The notes beneath the pieces are model-generated. The model had not been told where the DNA came from and searched no databases. It saw only the letters and a program-made list of their open reading frames with translations. From Caldilineales bacterium (GTDB lineage Bacteria > Chloroflexota > Anaerolineae > Caldilineales > Caldilineaceae), in the NCBI GenBank assembly GCA_012271135.1, contig JAAXGZ010000097.1, positions 1-64,000 of the forward strand: 64,000 bases of DNA. Reading direction: 5' to 3'. A program made the translations under genes and the position numbers. Each line of letters begins with the position of its first letter. Within the stretch, counting starts at the first letter, position 1. Shown piece by piece: positions 39,750 to 47,959 of this stretch.

Positions 39750-40034
39750 GTGCGAATCTCGGACTTTGATCTGGCCGTAGGCCACCTGTGGCACTGCGAT
39801 CGGTGCAGGCAAACGTTTCTCGACAATCCATCCTCCGTCATGACTGGACTCAAGCTCAGCGAAGACCAACGCAACGCGCTTAACAGTCTGGCGGCCGACC
39901 CCGACACGCTGCTGGACCGGCTGCGGCATGCCTGGCCGACCGATGATGCCGCGTTTGAACGGGCTGTCAGCCACCCCCGAGCCCGGTTGCGGCATCTGGG
40001 CAGTACCGTGCGCGTGCCAGGCAGACGGACATGA
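39750..40034 (+). CDS. Small protein with HxxxCxxC zinc-finger-like motif
   Basis: 94 residues from a GTG at 39750 with GAAGG upstream. Near the N-terminus GHLWHCDRCRQTFLD fits the H-x3-C-x2-C pattern of anti-sigma (ZAS/zf-HC2-like) zinc fingers. The rest is helical and charged, and there is no membrane segment. Its stop overlaps the start of the MBL hydrolase gene (ATGA), so the two are very likely translated together. It could be a small regulator or metal-binding partner; no function is assigned. Confidence 0.65.
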   Translation: MRISDFDLAVGHLWHCDRCRQTFLDNPSSVMTGLKLSEDQRNALNSLAADPDTLLDRLRHAWPTDDAAFERAVSHPRARLRHLGSTVRVPGRRT

Positions 40035-40753
40035 AGGAACTACTGCCGGGCCTGTGGCACTTCGAGAGTCCTGCGCCTCGCGTCAATGCGTATCTTTGGA
40101 GTGGCCGCAGGGATCTAACCTTGGTCGACTGCGGTTATCCGGGACACGGAAAGGCAATGCTGGAGGAAATCCAGGATTGCGGGTTCCGGCTTGCCGACAT
40201 CGGTCGCATCATCCTGACGCATGGCGACTTGGACCACGCCGGCGGCCTGTACGAGTTGAGCCACGCCTTGCGGGTTCCGGTGCTGTGCCACCGGCTGGAG
40301 GCCCCGGTGCTCCAGAATCCCGGCATGCGCGAGTTTCGGACTGCGGACCAGCCGGACCCGACGCGCTTATTGGTCAAGTTGACCCAACGCTTTGGCAAGC
40401 CGTTTCCCGGCACTTCACCATCTCACTTCGTCGCCGACGGCGAGATGGTTGGAGGCGAATTCACCACCATACACACACCGGGCCACTCCCTTGGACACGT
40501 CAGCTACCTGCATGCGGACACGGGCATCCTGTTAACCGGCGATTTGTGCACATGTTATGGCGGCGTGGTTCGGGTTCCACTCTGGCACATCACCCCGGAA
40601 CGGGCCGAGTGCGTGCGCAGTGTGCGCAGGGTGTTGGCGACATACGGCAGCAGCTTGCGATACCTGGCATGCAGCCATGGTCCTCCCGTTGCGGACGATG
40701 CCGCCCGACGTCTGAAATTGTTTGTACAAGAACAGTTCCTACCCGAGGACTGA
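40031..40753 (+). CDS. MBL-fold metallo-hydrolase
   Basis: 240 residues. The metal motif reads THGDLDHAGG, the H-x-D-x-D-H variant of the usual HxHxDH. Further ligands are TPGHSLGHVSYL and LLTGDLCTC, with a final His in ACSHGPP. Members hydrolyse lactones, thioesters, beta-lactams or phosphodiesters; the variant motif does not point to one substrate. It is translationally coupled to the zinc-finger miniprotein. Confidence 0.9.
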   Translation: MKELLPGLWHFESPAPRVNAYLWSGRRDLTLVDCGYPGHGKAMLEEIQDCGFRLADIGRIILTHGDLDHAGGLYELSHALRVPVLCHRLEAPVLQNPGMREFRTADQPDPTRLLVKLTQRFGKPFPGTSPSHFVADGEMVGGEFTTIHTPGHSLGHVSYLHADTGILLTGDLCTCYGGVVRVPLWHITPERAECVRSVRRVLATYGSSLRYLACSHGPPVADDAARRLKLFVQEQFLPED

Positions 40754-40979
40754 TTACCGCATCGTCGGTTAACCGTGACGACACGAATTCCGAATTCAAG
40801 GCAGGTGCCGGTCCGGCGACAACGCCAGGTCCTCCCGCCCTTGGTCGTTGCACAGACAACACCCTCGGACATCCCAAGATGGCAGGACACGACCCGGCAC
40901 CGGGTCGCGAACCGCTACCGCGACCAACTGGCAGTTGAACTCACACCCCGATTTTGGAGATTCGGCAGGGGTTCTGCTG

Positions 40980-40985
40980 TATAGT
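40980..40985 (+). promoter_or_regulatory. -10-like element ahead of the ABC attenuator
   Basis: TATAGT at 40980-40985; a TTGGAG sits 20 bases upstream, further than ideal. It would start transcription near 40992, just before the antiterminator arm. Support is modest. Confidence 0.4.
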
Positions 40986-40996
40986 TTCCCGGCTTA

Positions 40997-41005
40997 CTCC
41001 GCGGC
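40997..41005 (+). promoter_or_regulatory. Candidate antiterminator arm
   Basis: CTCCGCGGC here is a perfect 9-base complement of GCCGCGGAG at 41130-41138, which includes the left arm of the downstream terminator. Its last eight bases (TCCGCGGC) repeat the right arm of that terminator. Pairing of this arm with the terminator's left arm would prevent terminator formation. Confidence 0.6.
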
Positions 41006-41024
41006 GCGCAAGCACCGCCCAACA

Positions 41025-41081
41025 CACCGGGGAGGATAGAAAACGTGTATAGGTTCATGCGATCACACCAACACCCCGGTG
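41025..41081 (+). promoter_or_regulatory. Hairpin that can sequester the leader-peptide ribosome binding site
   Basis: CACCGGGG (41025-41032) is the perfect complement of CCCCGGTG (41074-41081). The left arm includes the start of the GGGGAGG ribosome binding site and the right arm lies inside the leader ORF. Ribosome position on the leader would therefore decide whether it forms. Confidence 0.5.
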
Positions 41082-41098
41082 ACCGGATTCTCCGATAG
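41045..41098 (+). CDS. Leader peptide ORF of the ABC exporter operon (17 codons)
   Basis: GTG at 41045 with GGGGAGG nine bases upstream opens a frame MYRFMRSHQHPGDRILR and stops at TAG. An internal ATG lies at 41057. It is followed 30 bases later by an intrinsic terminator and then the ABC genes, the layout of ribosome-mediated attenuators. Inferred role: ribosome stalling (for example by a drug that is a substrate of the exporter) or translation state switches the RNA between terminator and antiterminator. B. subtilis bmrCD, also a heterodimeric exporter, is controlled through a leader ORF, bmrB. Confidence 0.6.
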   Translation: MYRFMRSHQHPGDRILR

Positions 41099-41128
41099 AA
41101 CAACCTCGCTGACCGCCTAAAGGACTCG

Positions 41129-41160
41129 AGCCGCGGAGATCTGGTCCGCGGCTTTTTCTT
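41129..41160 (+). terminator. Intrinsic terminator of the ABC attenuator
   Basis: Arms AGCCGCGGA (41129-41137) and TCCGCGGCT (41145-41153) with loop GATCTGG form nine perfect pairs, and a run TTTTCTT follows. It lies 27 bases upstream of the ABC gene start and has no gene of its own to terminate except the leader ORF, so it is read as a conditional terminator. Confidence 0.8.
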
Positions 41161-41186
41161 TCCCAGGCGTTTCCGGAGCAGCGACC

Positions 41187-42923
41187 TTGAGACCAACCCT
41201 AGCCCTGTATCGCACCTTCCTGGCGCGTTACTTGGGCCCCTACCGCTGGCACGTCCTGTTGCTGGCACTGGCCGTCCTGACCAGCACGGTGGGAGCGGTA
41301 TGGGGCCCGCGCATTCTGCGGGACTTCATCGACGGCGTGGTAGCCCAAGACAGTCAGCGCATTCTGCTTCAGGCAGTGGCGTTGTACGTTTTGGTCAACA
41401 TCGTTCGGCACTTGGCCGATGCCCTGATGCAATACCTCGGCGAGTCGGTGGCGTGGGCCGCAACCAATCAGCTGCGCGAAGACCTGATCCAACATTGCAT
41501 CGGGTTGGACATGACGTTCTTCAACCGGCATCCGCCCGGCGAGATGCTGGAACGAATTGACGGGGACAGCAACCAACTGGCCCACTTCTTCTCGGTCTTT
41601 GGCATTCGTCTGGTGAGCGCCACCCTGATTCTCCTTGGAATCCTCGGTGTAGTGGCAACCGAGGACTGGCGAGTCTTCGCGGGGATGCTTTGCTTTCTGG
41701 CACTGTCCATCTGGGTCATGCTGGTCATGAGGCACTTTGGCGTGCCGTACAACGAACGGCTGCGCGAGGCGACCGCCCAATTATTCGGGTTCGTCGAGGA
41801 GCGCCTGACCAGTCTCGAAGACATCAAGTCGCTGGGAGGGGTGCCCTACACCATCCGTCAGATGTTGAATCTCATCCGTGAACAGATTAGCCGGGGCAAA
41901 CGGGCCTTCAGCCTGGGCAATCTCATGTGGCCCCTGAACCTGGCCATCATGGGCACGGGGACCGGCCTCCTGGTTGGTGGTGGTGGTTGGCTGGTCCTGC
42001 GAGGCGAAATGTCCATCGGCACGGTCTATCTGCTGATGGCGTACCTAAACCTGTTGTTCTGGCCCCTTGAGAACCTTTCCCATCAGATGGAGGAGCTCCA
42101 AAAGGCCGGAGGAAGCCTGGTCCGAATTCAGGAACTGCTGGACACCCGGTCGGCCTTGACAGACGGAAGTCTCCCAAACGCGGGCCGGACTCCACCTCGG
42201 GTCCGATTTGACAACGTGTCCTTCCGCTATGCATCCAACGAAGGCCCGGTTCTGGAGGATGTGTCGTTTGACATAGAACCGGGACGCACGCTTGGCATCC
42301 TTGGCCGCACCGGCAGCGGCAAAACGACGGTTACCAGGCTGTTGAACCGGTTGTACGACCCAGAGGCCGGGATCATTTCCCTGAACGGCACGGATCTCCG
42401 CTCATTGCGTCTGCAGACACTGCGCTCTCTGGTTGGGGTGGTCACTCAGGAAGTCCAGTTCTTCCGCGGGACCCTGCGTCAGAACCTGACGATGTTCGAC
42501 CCTCAGGTTCCCGACGAGCGCATTCTGGCCGCGATGGACAGACTCAACCTGACCGGTTGGCTGGCCGGTCTGCCGGCCGGATTGGATACCGGATTGTCAA
42601 GTTCAAGCCTGGCCCTGTCAGCCGGGGAAGCCCAGCGGTTGGCGTTGGTCCGCCTGTTCCTGCGCGGCCCGTCCATCGTCATTCTGGACGAGGCCGCAGC
42701 GCGTCTGGATCCGGCTACGGAACTGGAAGTGGAATCCGCACTGCAGGAACTGCTTGACGGTTGTACGGGAATCGTGATTGCGCATCGCCTCAAGTCCGTG
42801 GAGAAGGCGGACGATATTCTGATCCTGGAGAACGGGTGCGTGCGCGAATACGGCGACCGGCTTGCGTTGATGGCCGATCCGGACTCCGAATTGAACGAAC
42901 TGTTGCGCCTGGGATTGGAATAG
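41187..42923 (+). CDS. ABC exporter half with degenerate signature motif, attenuator-controlled
   Basis: 578 residues: six-helix membrane domain then ATPase. Walker A is GRTGSGKTT, the signature is LSAGEAQRL (degenerate LSAGE), Walker B is IVILDEAAARLD with the catalytic Glu, and the switch motif is AHRLKS with His. It should supply one competent ATP site together with the next gene's product. The start is TTG at 41187 with CGGAG about nine bases upstream. An attenuator directly precedes it, so expression is probably conditional. Confidence 0.88.
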   Translation: MRPTLALYRTFLARYLGPYRWHVLLLALAVLTSTVGAVWGPRILRDFIDGVVAQDSQRILLQAVALYVLVNIVRHLADALMQYLGESVAWAATNQLREDLIQHCIGLDMTFFNRHPPGEMLERIDGDSNQLAHFFSVFGIRLVSATLILLGILGVVATEDWRVFAGMLCFLALSIWVMLVMRHFGVPYNERLREATAQLFGFVEERLTSLEDIKSLGGVPYTIRQMLNLIREQISRGKRAFSLGNLMWPLNLAIMGTGTGLLVGGGGWLVLRGEMSIGTVYLLMAYLNLLFWPLENLSHQMEELQKAGGSLVRIQELLDTRSALTDGSLPNAGRTPPRVRFDNVSFRYASNEGPVLEDVSFDIEPGRTLGILGRTGSGKTTVTRLLNRLYDPEAGIISLNGTDLRSLRLQTLRSLVGVVTQEVQFFRGTLRQNLTMFDPQVPDERILAAMDRLNLTGWLAGLPAGLDTGLSSSSLALSAGEAQRLALVRLFLRGPSIVILDEAAARLDPATELEVESALQELLDGCTGIVIAHRLKSVEKADDILILENGCVREYGDRLALMADPDSELNELLRLGLE

Positions 42924-42934
42924 GGGGAAGTCAC

Positions 42935-44788
42935 ATGGCGTCAGCACAGACATCGTTGTCCGCCGAGGGCCGCCAAGGGCCTACCGTCCGCAATTTGACG
43001 TTCAAATTGATGGGCCTCAGTCCCTGGTGGTATTTGACCAACGCGCTTGCCTGGAGTTCGGCACATGCCATGCCCTTGCTGCCGGGCCTGGTACTCAAGG
43101 TTTTCTACGATGGGTTGGCATCCGATGCGCCGGCAACACTTTCGCCCGGTCTGGTCTTGGCATTGTTGACAGGCATTGGCTTGACACGGGCCGCGACCAC
43201 CTTCGGTGCGGAATGGCTTTGGGGAGGACTGTGGCATTTCATGACCGGCCAGGTCCGCCTGAATTTCATGCGGTTGATTGCCGGGCTTCCGGCCGCGGTG
43301 GCCACGCCCAAGTCGTCCAGCGAAATCGTCAGCCGTGTGCGCGACGACGTGGATGAAGCCTGTATGGGCCTTGAAGAGTGTGTTGATGGTCCGGGCGTAA
43401 TAGTCTTTGCCGTAGGCGCCATCGCCATTATGGCAGGCATTGACTGGGTCGCTACGGCCATGGTAGTCGCCCCGGTGATGCTGGTGTCCCTGTCCGTGCA
43501 CTTGGCCCACACCCGGATCATTCGATTGAGGACCCGTTCCCGGGAAGCGGGAGCCGCGGTGGCCGAATTCGTAGGGGAGGTGTTCAATTCGCTGCTGGCT
43601 TTCAAACTGGCTCCGGCCAACCGGGGACTGCCCGAGGCGTTCGCCGAGCTGAACCAGAAACGGCGGCGCGCCGCCGTCGCGGAAAAACTCCTGTCCGAGC
43701 TGTTCGACTTCAGCAACTCGGCGGTGACCGTGGTGTTCACCGGCGCCTTGATGTACTACATCACGGTCACGCGGGGCGACAATGCCTTCACGGTCGGCGA
43801 ATTTGTGCTCTTCGTCACCTATCTGGACCGCATCACCGAATATGCCGGTTGGGTCATCTGGATGACCGGCAACTTCAAACGGGCCAAGGTCTCCATCAGC
43901 CGCATTGCCGAAGTGGTGCCCACCGGACCGACAGCACACAGTCTGGTGGGACGTGACCCGATTGGTTTGGCGAAGGGCGACATGACGGTTCCAAGCAGCC
44001 AGGAGGGCCGCCTGGAACGGATGGAGGCTCAGGATGTCTGCTTCAGATATCCGGACACAGAGGGAGGCGTGTCCGACATCAGCCTGGCTCTGCCGGCCGG
44101 ATCGTTCACAGTCGTAACCGGGCGGATCGGTTCAGGCAAGTCCACACTCCTCAAGGCCTTGCTGGGGTTGTTGCCGATGGACCGCGGCACGCTGCTCTGG
44201 AATGGTGAGACCGTCACCGATCCGGGCAGGTTCATGACCCCTCCCCGGGCAGCCTACACCCCACAAAGTCCTCGTCTGTTCAGCGACACCCTCCACAACA
44301 ACATCACGCTGGGGGAGCAGGTGCGAGATGGCAACGTGGATGCTGCGGTGCACACGGCGGTGCTGGAACCCGATCTGGATCAAATGGCGGATCGTCTGGA
44401 GACCGCCGTCGGCCCGCGCGGCCTGCGGTTGTCGGGAGGACAGGTTCAGCGCACGGCCGCGGCGCGCATGTTGGCCGCCGATGCCCAACTGCTCGTGGTA
44501 GACGATGTGTCCAGCGCCTTGGACCTGCGCACGGAACGCCTGCTCTGGAACCGGGTCCTGAGCCATGTGGAGGGCGGACCCGACCATGAAGCGGCTGAAC
44601 CGCCTACATGCCTCGTGGTGTCCCACCGACGCCGGGTCCTGCGCCGTGCGGACAACATCCTGGTACTCAAGGAGGGCCGTCTGGAGGCTCAGGGAACACT
44701 TGAGGAACTTCTGGCCACCTCCCCTGAAATGCAAGTAATCTGGAGCCAAGCCTCCCAGGAAGCCGAAGAACTCGACCGCGGCCCGTGA
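42935..44788 (+). CDS. ABC exporter half with degenerate Walker B, partner of the preceding gene
   Basis: 617 residues. Walker A is GRIGSGKST, the signature is LSGGQVQRT (canonical), and Walker B is LLVVDDVSSALD, with Asp in place of the catalytic Glu. The switch position is SHRRRV. It is complementary to the upstream subunit, as expected for an asymmetric heterodimer. The ATG at 42935 has GGGGGAAG upstream and lies 11 bases after the partner gene's stop. Confidence 0.88.
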   Translation: MASAQTSLSAEGRQGPTVRNLTFKLMGLSPWWYLTNALAWSSAHAMPLLPGLVLKVFYDGLASDAPATLSPGLVLALLTGIGLTRAATTFGAEWLWGGLWHFMTGQVRLNFMRLIAGLPAAVATPKSSSEIVSRVRDDVDEACMGLEECVDGPGVIVFAVGAIAIMAGIDWVATAMVVAPVMLVSLSVHLAHTRIIRLRTRSREAGAAVAEFVGEVFNSLLAFKLAPANRGLPEAFAELNQKRRRAAVAEKLLSELFDFSNSAVTVVFTGALMYYITVTRGDNAFTVGEFVLFVTYLDRITEYAGWVIWMTGNFKRAKVSISRIAEVVPTGPTAHSLVGRDPIGLAKGDMTVPSSQEGRLERMEAQDVCFRYPDTEGGVSDISLALPAGSFTVVTGRIGSGKSTLLKALLGLLPMDRGTLLWNGETVTDPGRFMTPPRAAYTPQSPRLFSDTLHNNITLGEQVRDGNVDAAVHTAVLEPDLDQMADRLETAVGPRGLRLSGGQVQRTAAARMLAADAQLLVVDDVSSALDLRTERLLWNRVLSHVEGGPDHEAAEPPTCLVVSHRRRVLRRADNILVLKEGRLEAQGTLEELLATSPEMQVIWSQASQEAEELDRGP

Positions 44789-44843
44789 CGCCCCCCCCGC
44801 GTTGCGGAGGGATCGGCCACCGGGATTCGGCCCGGAGCCCCCG

Positions 44844-47396
44844 CTATTCGGCAGCGACGGGAACGTCGATGAAGTTGGCCTCGGGATCGGGGTCGCAGTC
44901 CCCGTACAGACTACAGTCGGTGTCGGTCAGGCCGGCACCGGAAGAGCTGTTACCACCCGCAAGGTCCAGAGTGAACAGCGTGCCCGGGTTGTCCGCTGCG
45001 TCAAACGGAAGGATTTGAAGGTTCTGGAGGGGAGCATCGGGCACCCGGGGCCACTGCAATGGTTGGGTCTGCCAGTGGCGGTAGGGAATTGACACCACGG
45101 TTACCTGATCCAGGCCCAGTGGCACGACATCGTGCCAGTGAACCCGGAACTCGACGTCTGTCTCCGCCTCAAAGAGATGGAAGTCAACGGAGAATGCCTG
45201 GAAACCGGGACGGGACCGCAAGTCGGATACATAGAGATTTCTAAACCCGGTGGTTTTCCTCCCCTCGTCGTGGACAACATCCAACTTGGCAACAAGCTCA
45301 GCTTCCCCGGTTTCCTTCAGGTAGGGGCGCTCCAGGTCCGGGACGCGCAGCCTGAACACGGCCCGGTACGAGCGGCCATGCGGCAACGTGGCGGTGTAGG
45401 GACCGTGCCAGACCCCCATTTCATGGGCGTCCGGTTGCGCGTACCACAGTAGACCGTCGGTAGCCCCCGGTTCCTTGAAGATGGCACCGCTGCCGGTGGT
45501 GTAGGAGAACGCGCTCTGCTCCCAGGTCCAGTCGCGCCCCAGACTGACACCGTCACCGGGAGTGGCCGAAACGGTGACCGGAAGGGTGGCGCCATTGCCG
45601 GCACCAACGCGCAGTGCAACCCAATCGGGACCTTGGCGATCCACCGTCACGAGTTGGGTATCCAACAGGGTTTCACCACTGTAGAGCTTGAGTTCGAGTT
45701 CGGTCCCCGACACCACGTCGCCCGGGAACATCCAAACCCGAATGTCGGTCGGCAGACTGACCGTAAGCGGCAACACCGCCGACTTTGACGCGGTAGTAGG
45801 GGCGGTCTCCGATGCGGACGAATCGAGGACCGTTGCCTCGGAAACCTCGACTGCAGATTCGGCTTCCACCTTGAATTCACCTTTGGCCACCACCTCGGGA
45901 GCCGCGGACGCCGCGGCGGGCACTTCATCAGCGGGGTTGTCGGGCAGCGGCTCCAACGGTGTGGAGGCATCGGGTTCCGGATTGTTGTCCGGCACCACAG
46001 GAAGTATTGACTCGTCCACCGGCACATCGTCGGTTTGGGCTACATTGCCCGGAGCAGGATCCGAGACATCCGTGACGTCACTCACGACCACCCTTAGGGT
46101 CGAGGCCCCGGCCGACGTGAGGGCGCGCAGGTACAGGCCGGAACCGCGTGCATACCCCGAAGCGCCATTGGCCATGAGACACCCCATGGGCGTATCCGGG
46201 TTCGAAAAGTTGTTGATGTGGACGTTTTGGTAGTAGTGACCCAGGATCTGACAGTAGGTAAAGCCCTGCTTGGCCAGTCGCTGGGCACCCAACTGGCTGA
46301 GTCCCCATCCGTGTCCGCGCCGCACCTTGCCCACCGCGTTCGGATCCGGAATGCTCTTCAGGTAGTTGACGTAGGTGTTTTCGCGCGTCGGGTGTCCATT
46401 CTCCGCCGAGTACATCGCCGTCAGCGGTAGCACCCTGGCATCCCCCTGGACACTCAGGATCATGCCGGCGGTTTCCTCCGCCGCCTGATCGGTCCGGGCA
46501 GTCCGGTAGTCGCACATCACCTGGTTATTAATCCAGTCGCTGATGTCGAAGGGGTTGTGGTTGTTGCGGTTTTGCCAAATCTTGTTCCAGGCATACGTAC
46601 GCACTGCCATGGCCTGCGCCTTCAATGCCTCCATGTCCCACGATGGAGGTACTTCGGCAGGCAGCACGCGGGCTACATACTCTTCAAAGGGAACCTCGAC
46701 AATCTGGTTGTCGGCCACGTTCTTGCGGCAGTAGTTCTGCGAGAGGTGGCGAACGCGAATGGTCTTGGGATGAAACGACCACGGAGCGGTAGTCTGTGCC
46801 GTGATTTCATCCGAGGAAGCATCAAAGAACGTACTTTCGTCGACATGCAGGTTTGGCTCCGCGCTGATCACCGACGTGGCCTGGGTTTCCAGGTTGTAGG
46901 CAGCAGCCTGGTGGTCCGGTGTCACAAAGGTCAGGCCGTAGGTTTCGTTCCATGCCGGAGCGTAGCCGGGAAACGACGCGACCTCCGCACCGGACTCCAT
47001 GTTGTAGACATGGACTTGCCCCAAGGCAGCCGTCTCGGTGCCGGTGGGCGCAATGTCAAACGCGACGATAATCCCCGAAGGGTCTACCTGCATCGCGCCC
47101 ACATGTGCCTGTTCCTGGTCCACGACCACAGTCCCACCGATCAGGACGCGTGCATGCGTGATCGATCCTTCCACTGTGAAGCCGGGGGAACCGACGGCCT
47201 CGGAAACGACCTCACCGGTGTCGGCCAGATCGGGTCCTGTGGTACGAAGGTTAACGGCATTGGCCGCCAGGGGATTGCCGAACTCCGATAGGAAGAAGAA
47301 CCACAATCCACCAAGAATTGATGGCCACAGCAACCCCATTGTCAGGGGACCTATGACCGAACGCCAGACGGGCTTGCTGCGACGCGATGGATCCAT
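44844..47396 (-). CDS. Large membrane-anchored SpoIID/LytB-domain protein
   Basis: 850 residues. An N-terminal membrane helix follows KPVWRSVIGPLT. A beta-rich extracellular region is followed by a SpoIID domain with VPFEEYVARVLPAEVP, the catalytic-region EALKAQAMAVRTYA, and RGHGWGLSQLGAQRLAKQG with CQILGHYY. A long Ala/Glu/Ser/Thr-rich linker follows, and about 290 residues of beta-sandwich-like sequence form the C-terminus. SpoIID of spore formers is a lytic transglycosylase acting on denuded glycan; SpoIID-like proteins of non-sporulating bacteria are little characterised. The size and added domains are unusual. It is convergent with the ABC pair. Confidence 0.85.
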   Translation of the reverse strand: MDPSRRSKPVWRSVIGPLTMGLLWPSILGGLWFFFLSEFGNPLAANAVNLRTTGPDLADTGEVVSEAVGSPGFTVEGSITHARVLIGGTVVVDQEQAHVGAMQVDPSGIIVAFDIAPTGTETAALGQVHVYNMESGAEVASFPGYAPAWNETYGLTFVTPDHQAAAYNLETQATSVISAEPNLHVDESTFFDASSDEITAQTTAPWSFHPKTIRVRHLSQNYCRKNVADNQIVEVPFEEYVARVLPAEVPPSWDMEALKAQAMAVRTYAWNKIWQNRNNHNPFDISDWINNQVMCDYRTARTDQAAEETAGMILSVQGDARVLPLTAMYSAENGHPTRENTYVNYLKSIPDPNAVGKVRRGHGWGLSQLGAQRLAKQGFTYCQILGHYYQNVHINNFSNPDTPMGCLMANGASGYARGSGLYLRALTSAGASTLRVVVSDVTDVSDPAPGNVAQTDDVPVDESILPVVPDNNPEPDASTPLEPLPDNPADEVPAAASAAPEVVAKGEFKVEAESAVEVSEATVLDSSASETAPTTASKSAVLPLTVSLPTDIRVWMFPGDVVSGTELELKLYSGETLLDTQLVTVDRQGPDWVALRVGAGNGATLPVTVSATPGDGVSLGRDWTWEQSAFSYTTGSGAIFKEPGATDGLLWYAQPDAHEMGVWHGPYTATLPHGRSYRAVFRLRVPDLERPYLKETGEAELVAKLDVVHDEGRKTTGFRNLYVSDLRSRPGFQAFSVDFHLFEAETDVEFRVHWHDVVPLGLDQVTVVSIPYRHWQTQPLQWPRVPDAPLQNLQILPFDAADNPGTLFTLDLAGGNSSSGAGLTDTDCSLYGDCDPDPEANFIDVPVAAE

Positions 47397-47435
47397 GAGC
47401 CACCTGGGCGGTACGTCGGTAAATCGATTGTTGGG

Positions 47436-47693
47436 TTAATTGTAGCCTGATCCGTCTTCCACAGGACAGCCGGAAGACGGTTGGGAGCAATCGAACGTCC
47501 CTCCGTTGAACCCTAGGGAAACGGATGCGGGCAACGGTCTGCCGTCTGCACACCACGCGTCGCAGGGGGCCAATCCCAAGTAGAGACTTCCCTGCACTGG
47601 GCGCTGATCCACCATCCGACTGAGGAATTCCCAGTTGCAATCGTCGGTACGCGGTCGCCCACCCGTTCCGATCGCTTCGATGCTGCGCCACAC
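47436..47693 (-). CDS. Candidate small cysteine-containing protein upstream of the SpoIID gene
   Basis: 85 codons from a GTG at 47693, ending 39 bases before the SpoIID gene on the same strand. The composition looks protein-like (SLYLGLAPCDAWCADG, GFNGGTFDCSQPSSGC) with five cysteines and no Arg/Pro-rich shadow character. The frame continues upstream to a TGA at 47753 through SCKACGFANTGTHPNQGG, which looks like half a zinc finger but contains no start codon, so the 5' part may be broken or the true start unusual. I do not recognise a family. Confidence 0.4.
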   Translation of the reverse strand: MWRSIEAIGTGGRPRTDDCNWEFLSRMVDQRPVQGSLYLGLAPCDAWCADGRPLPASVSLGFNGGTFDCSQPSSGCPVEDGSGYN

Positions 47694-47959
47694 GCCACCC
47701 TGGTTAGGATGGGTTCCAGTGTTGGCAAAGCCGCATGCCTTGCAGCTCCGTCATTGGCAACGCGAACGGCACCGCGTATGCTCGAGGGCCAAATTGGGCC
47801 ACTCCTGTGCAGCAGTCCACGGCAAGGAGTTGGGCCTGTACCTGATCGATTCGGAACGGCAGGACCTTCCCGACCATGCAAGAAGACATGCCGCTAGGGC
47901 ATTCGACAGCGAAGACGGCCGGACACCGATGTTGACCGACCCGGTCGCAATCCGACGGA
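47694..47959. other. Gap without a recognised gene between candidate small ORF and menA
   Basis: Apart from the startless upstream extension of the small cysteine-containing frame (to 47753), nothing convincing is seen. Open frames here are short and Arg-rich and overlap each other, and no promoter or terminator stands out. Confidence 0.4.
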
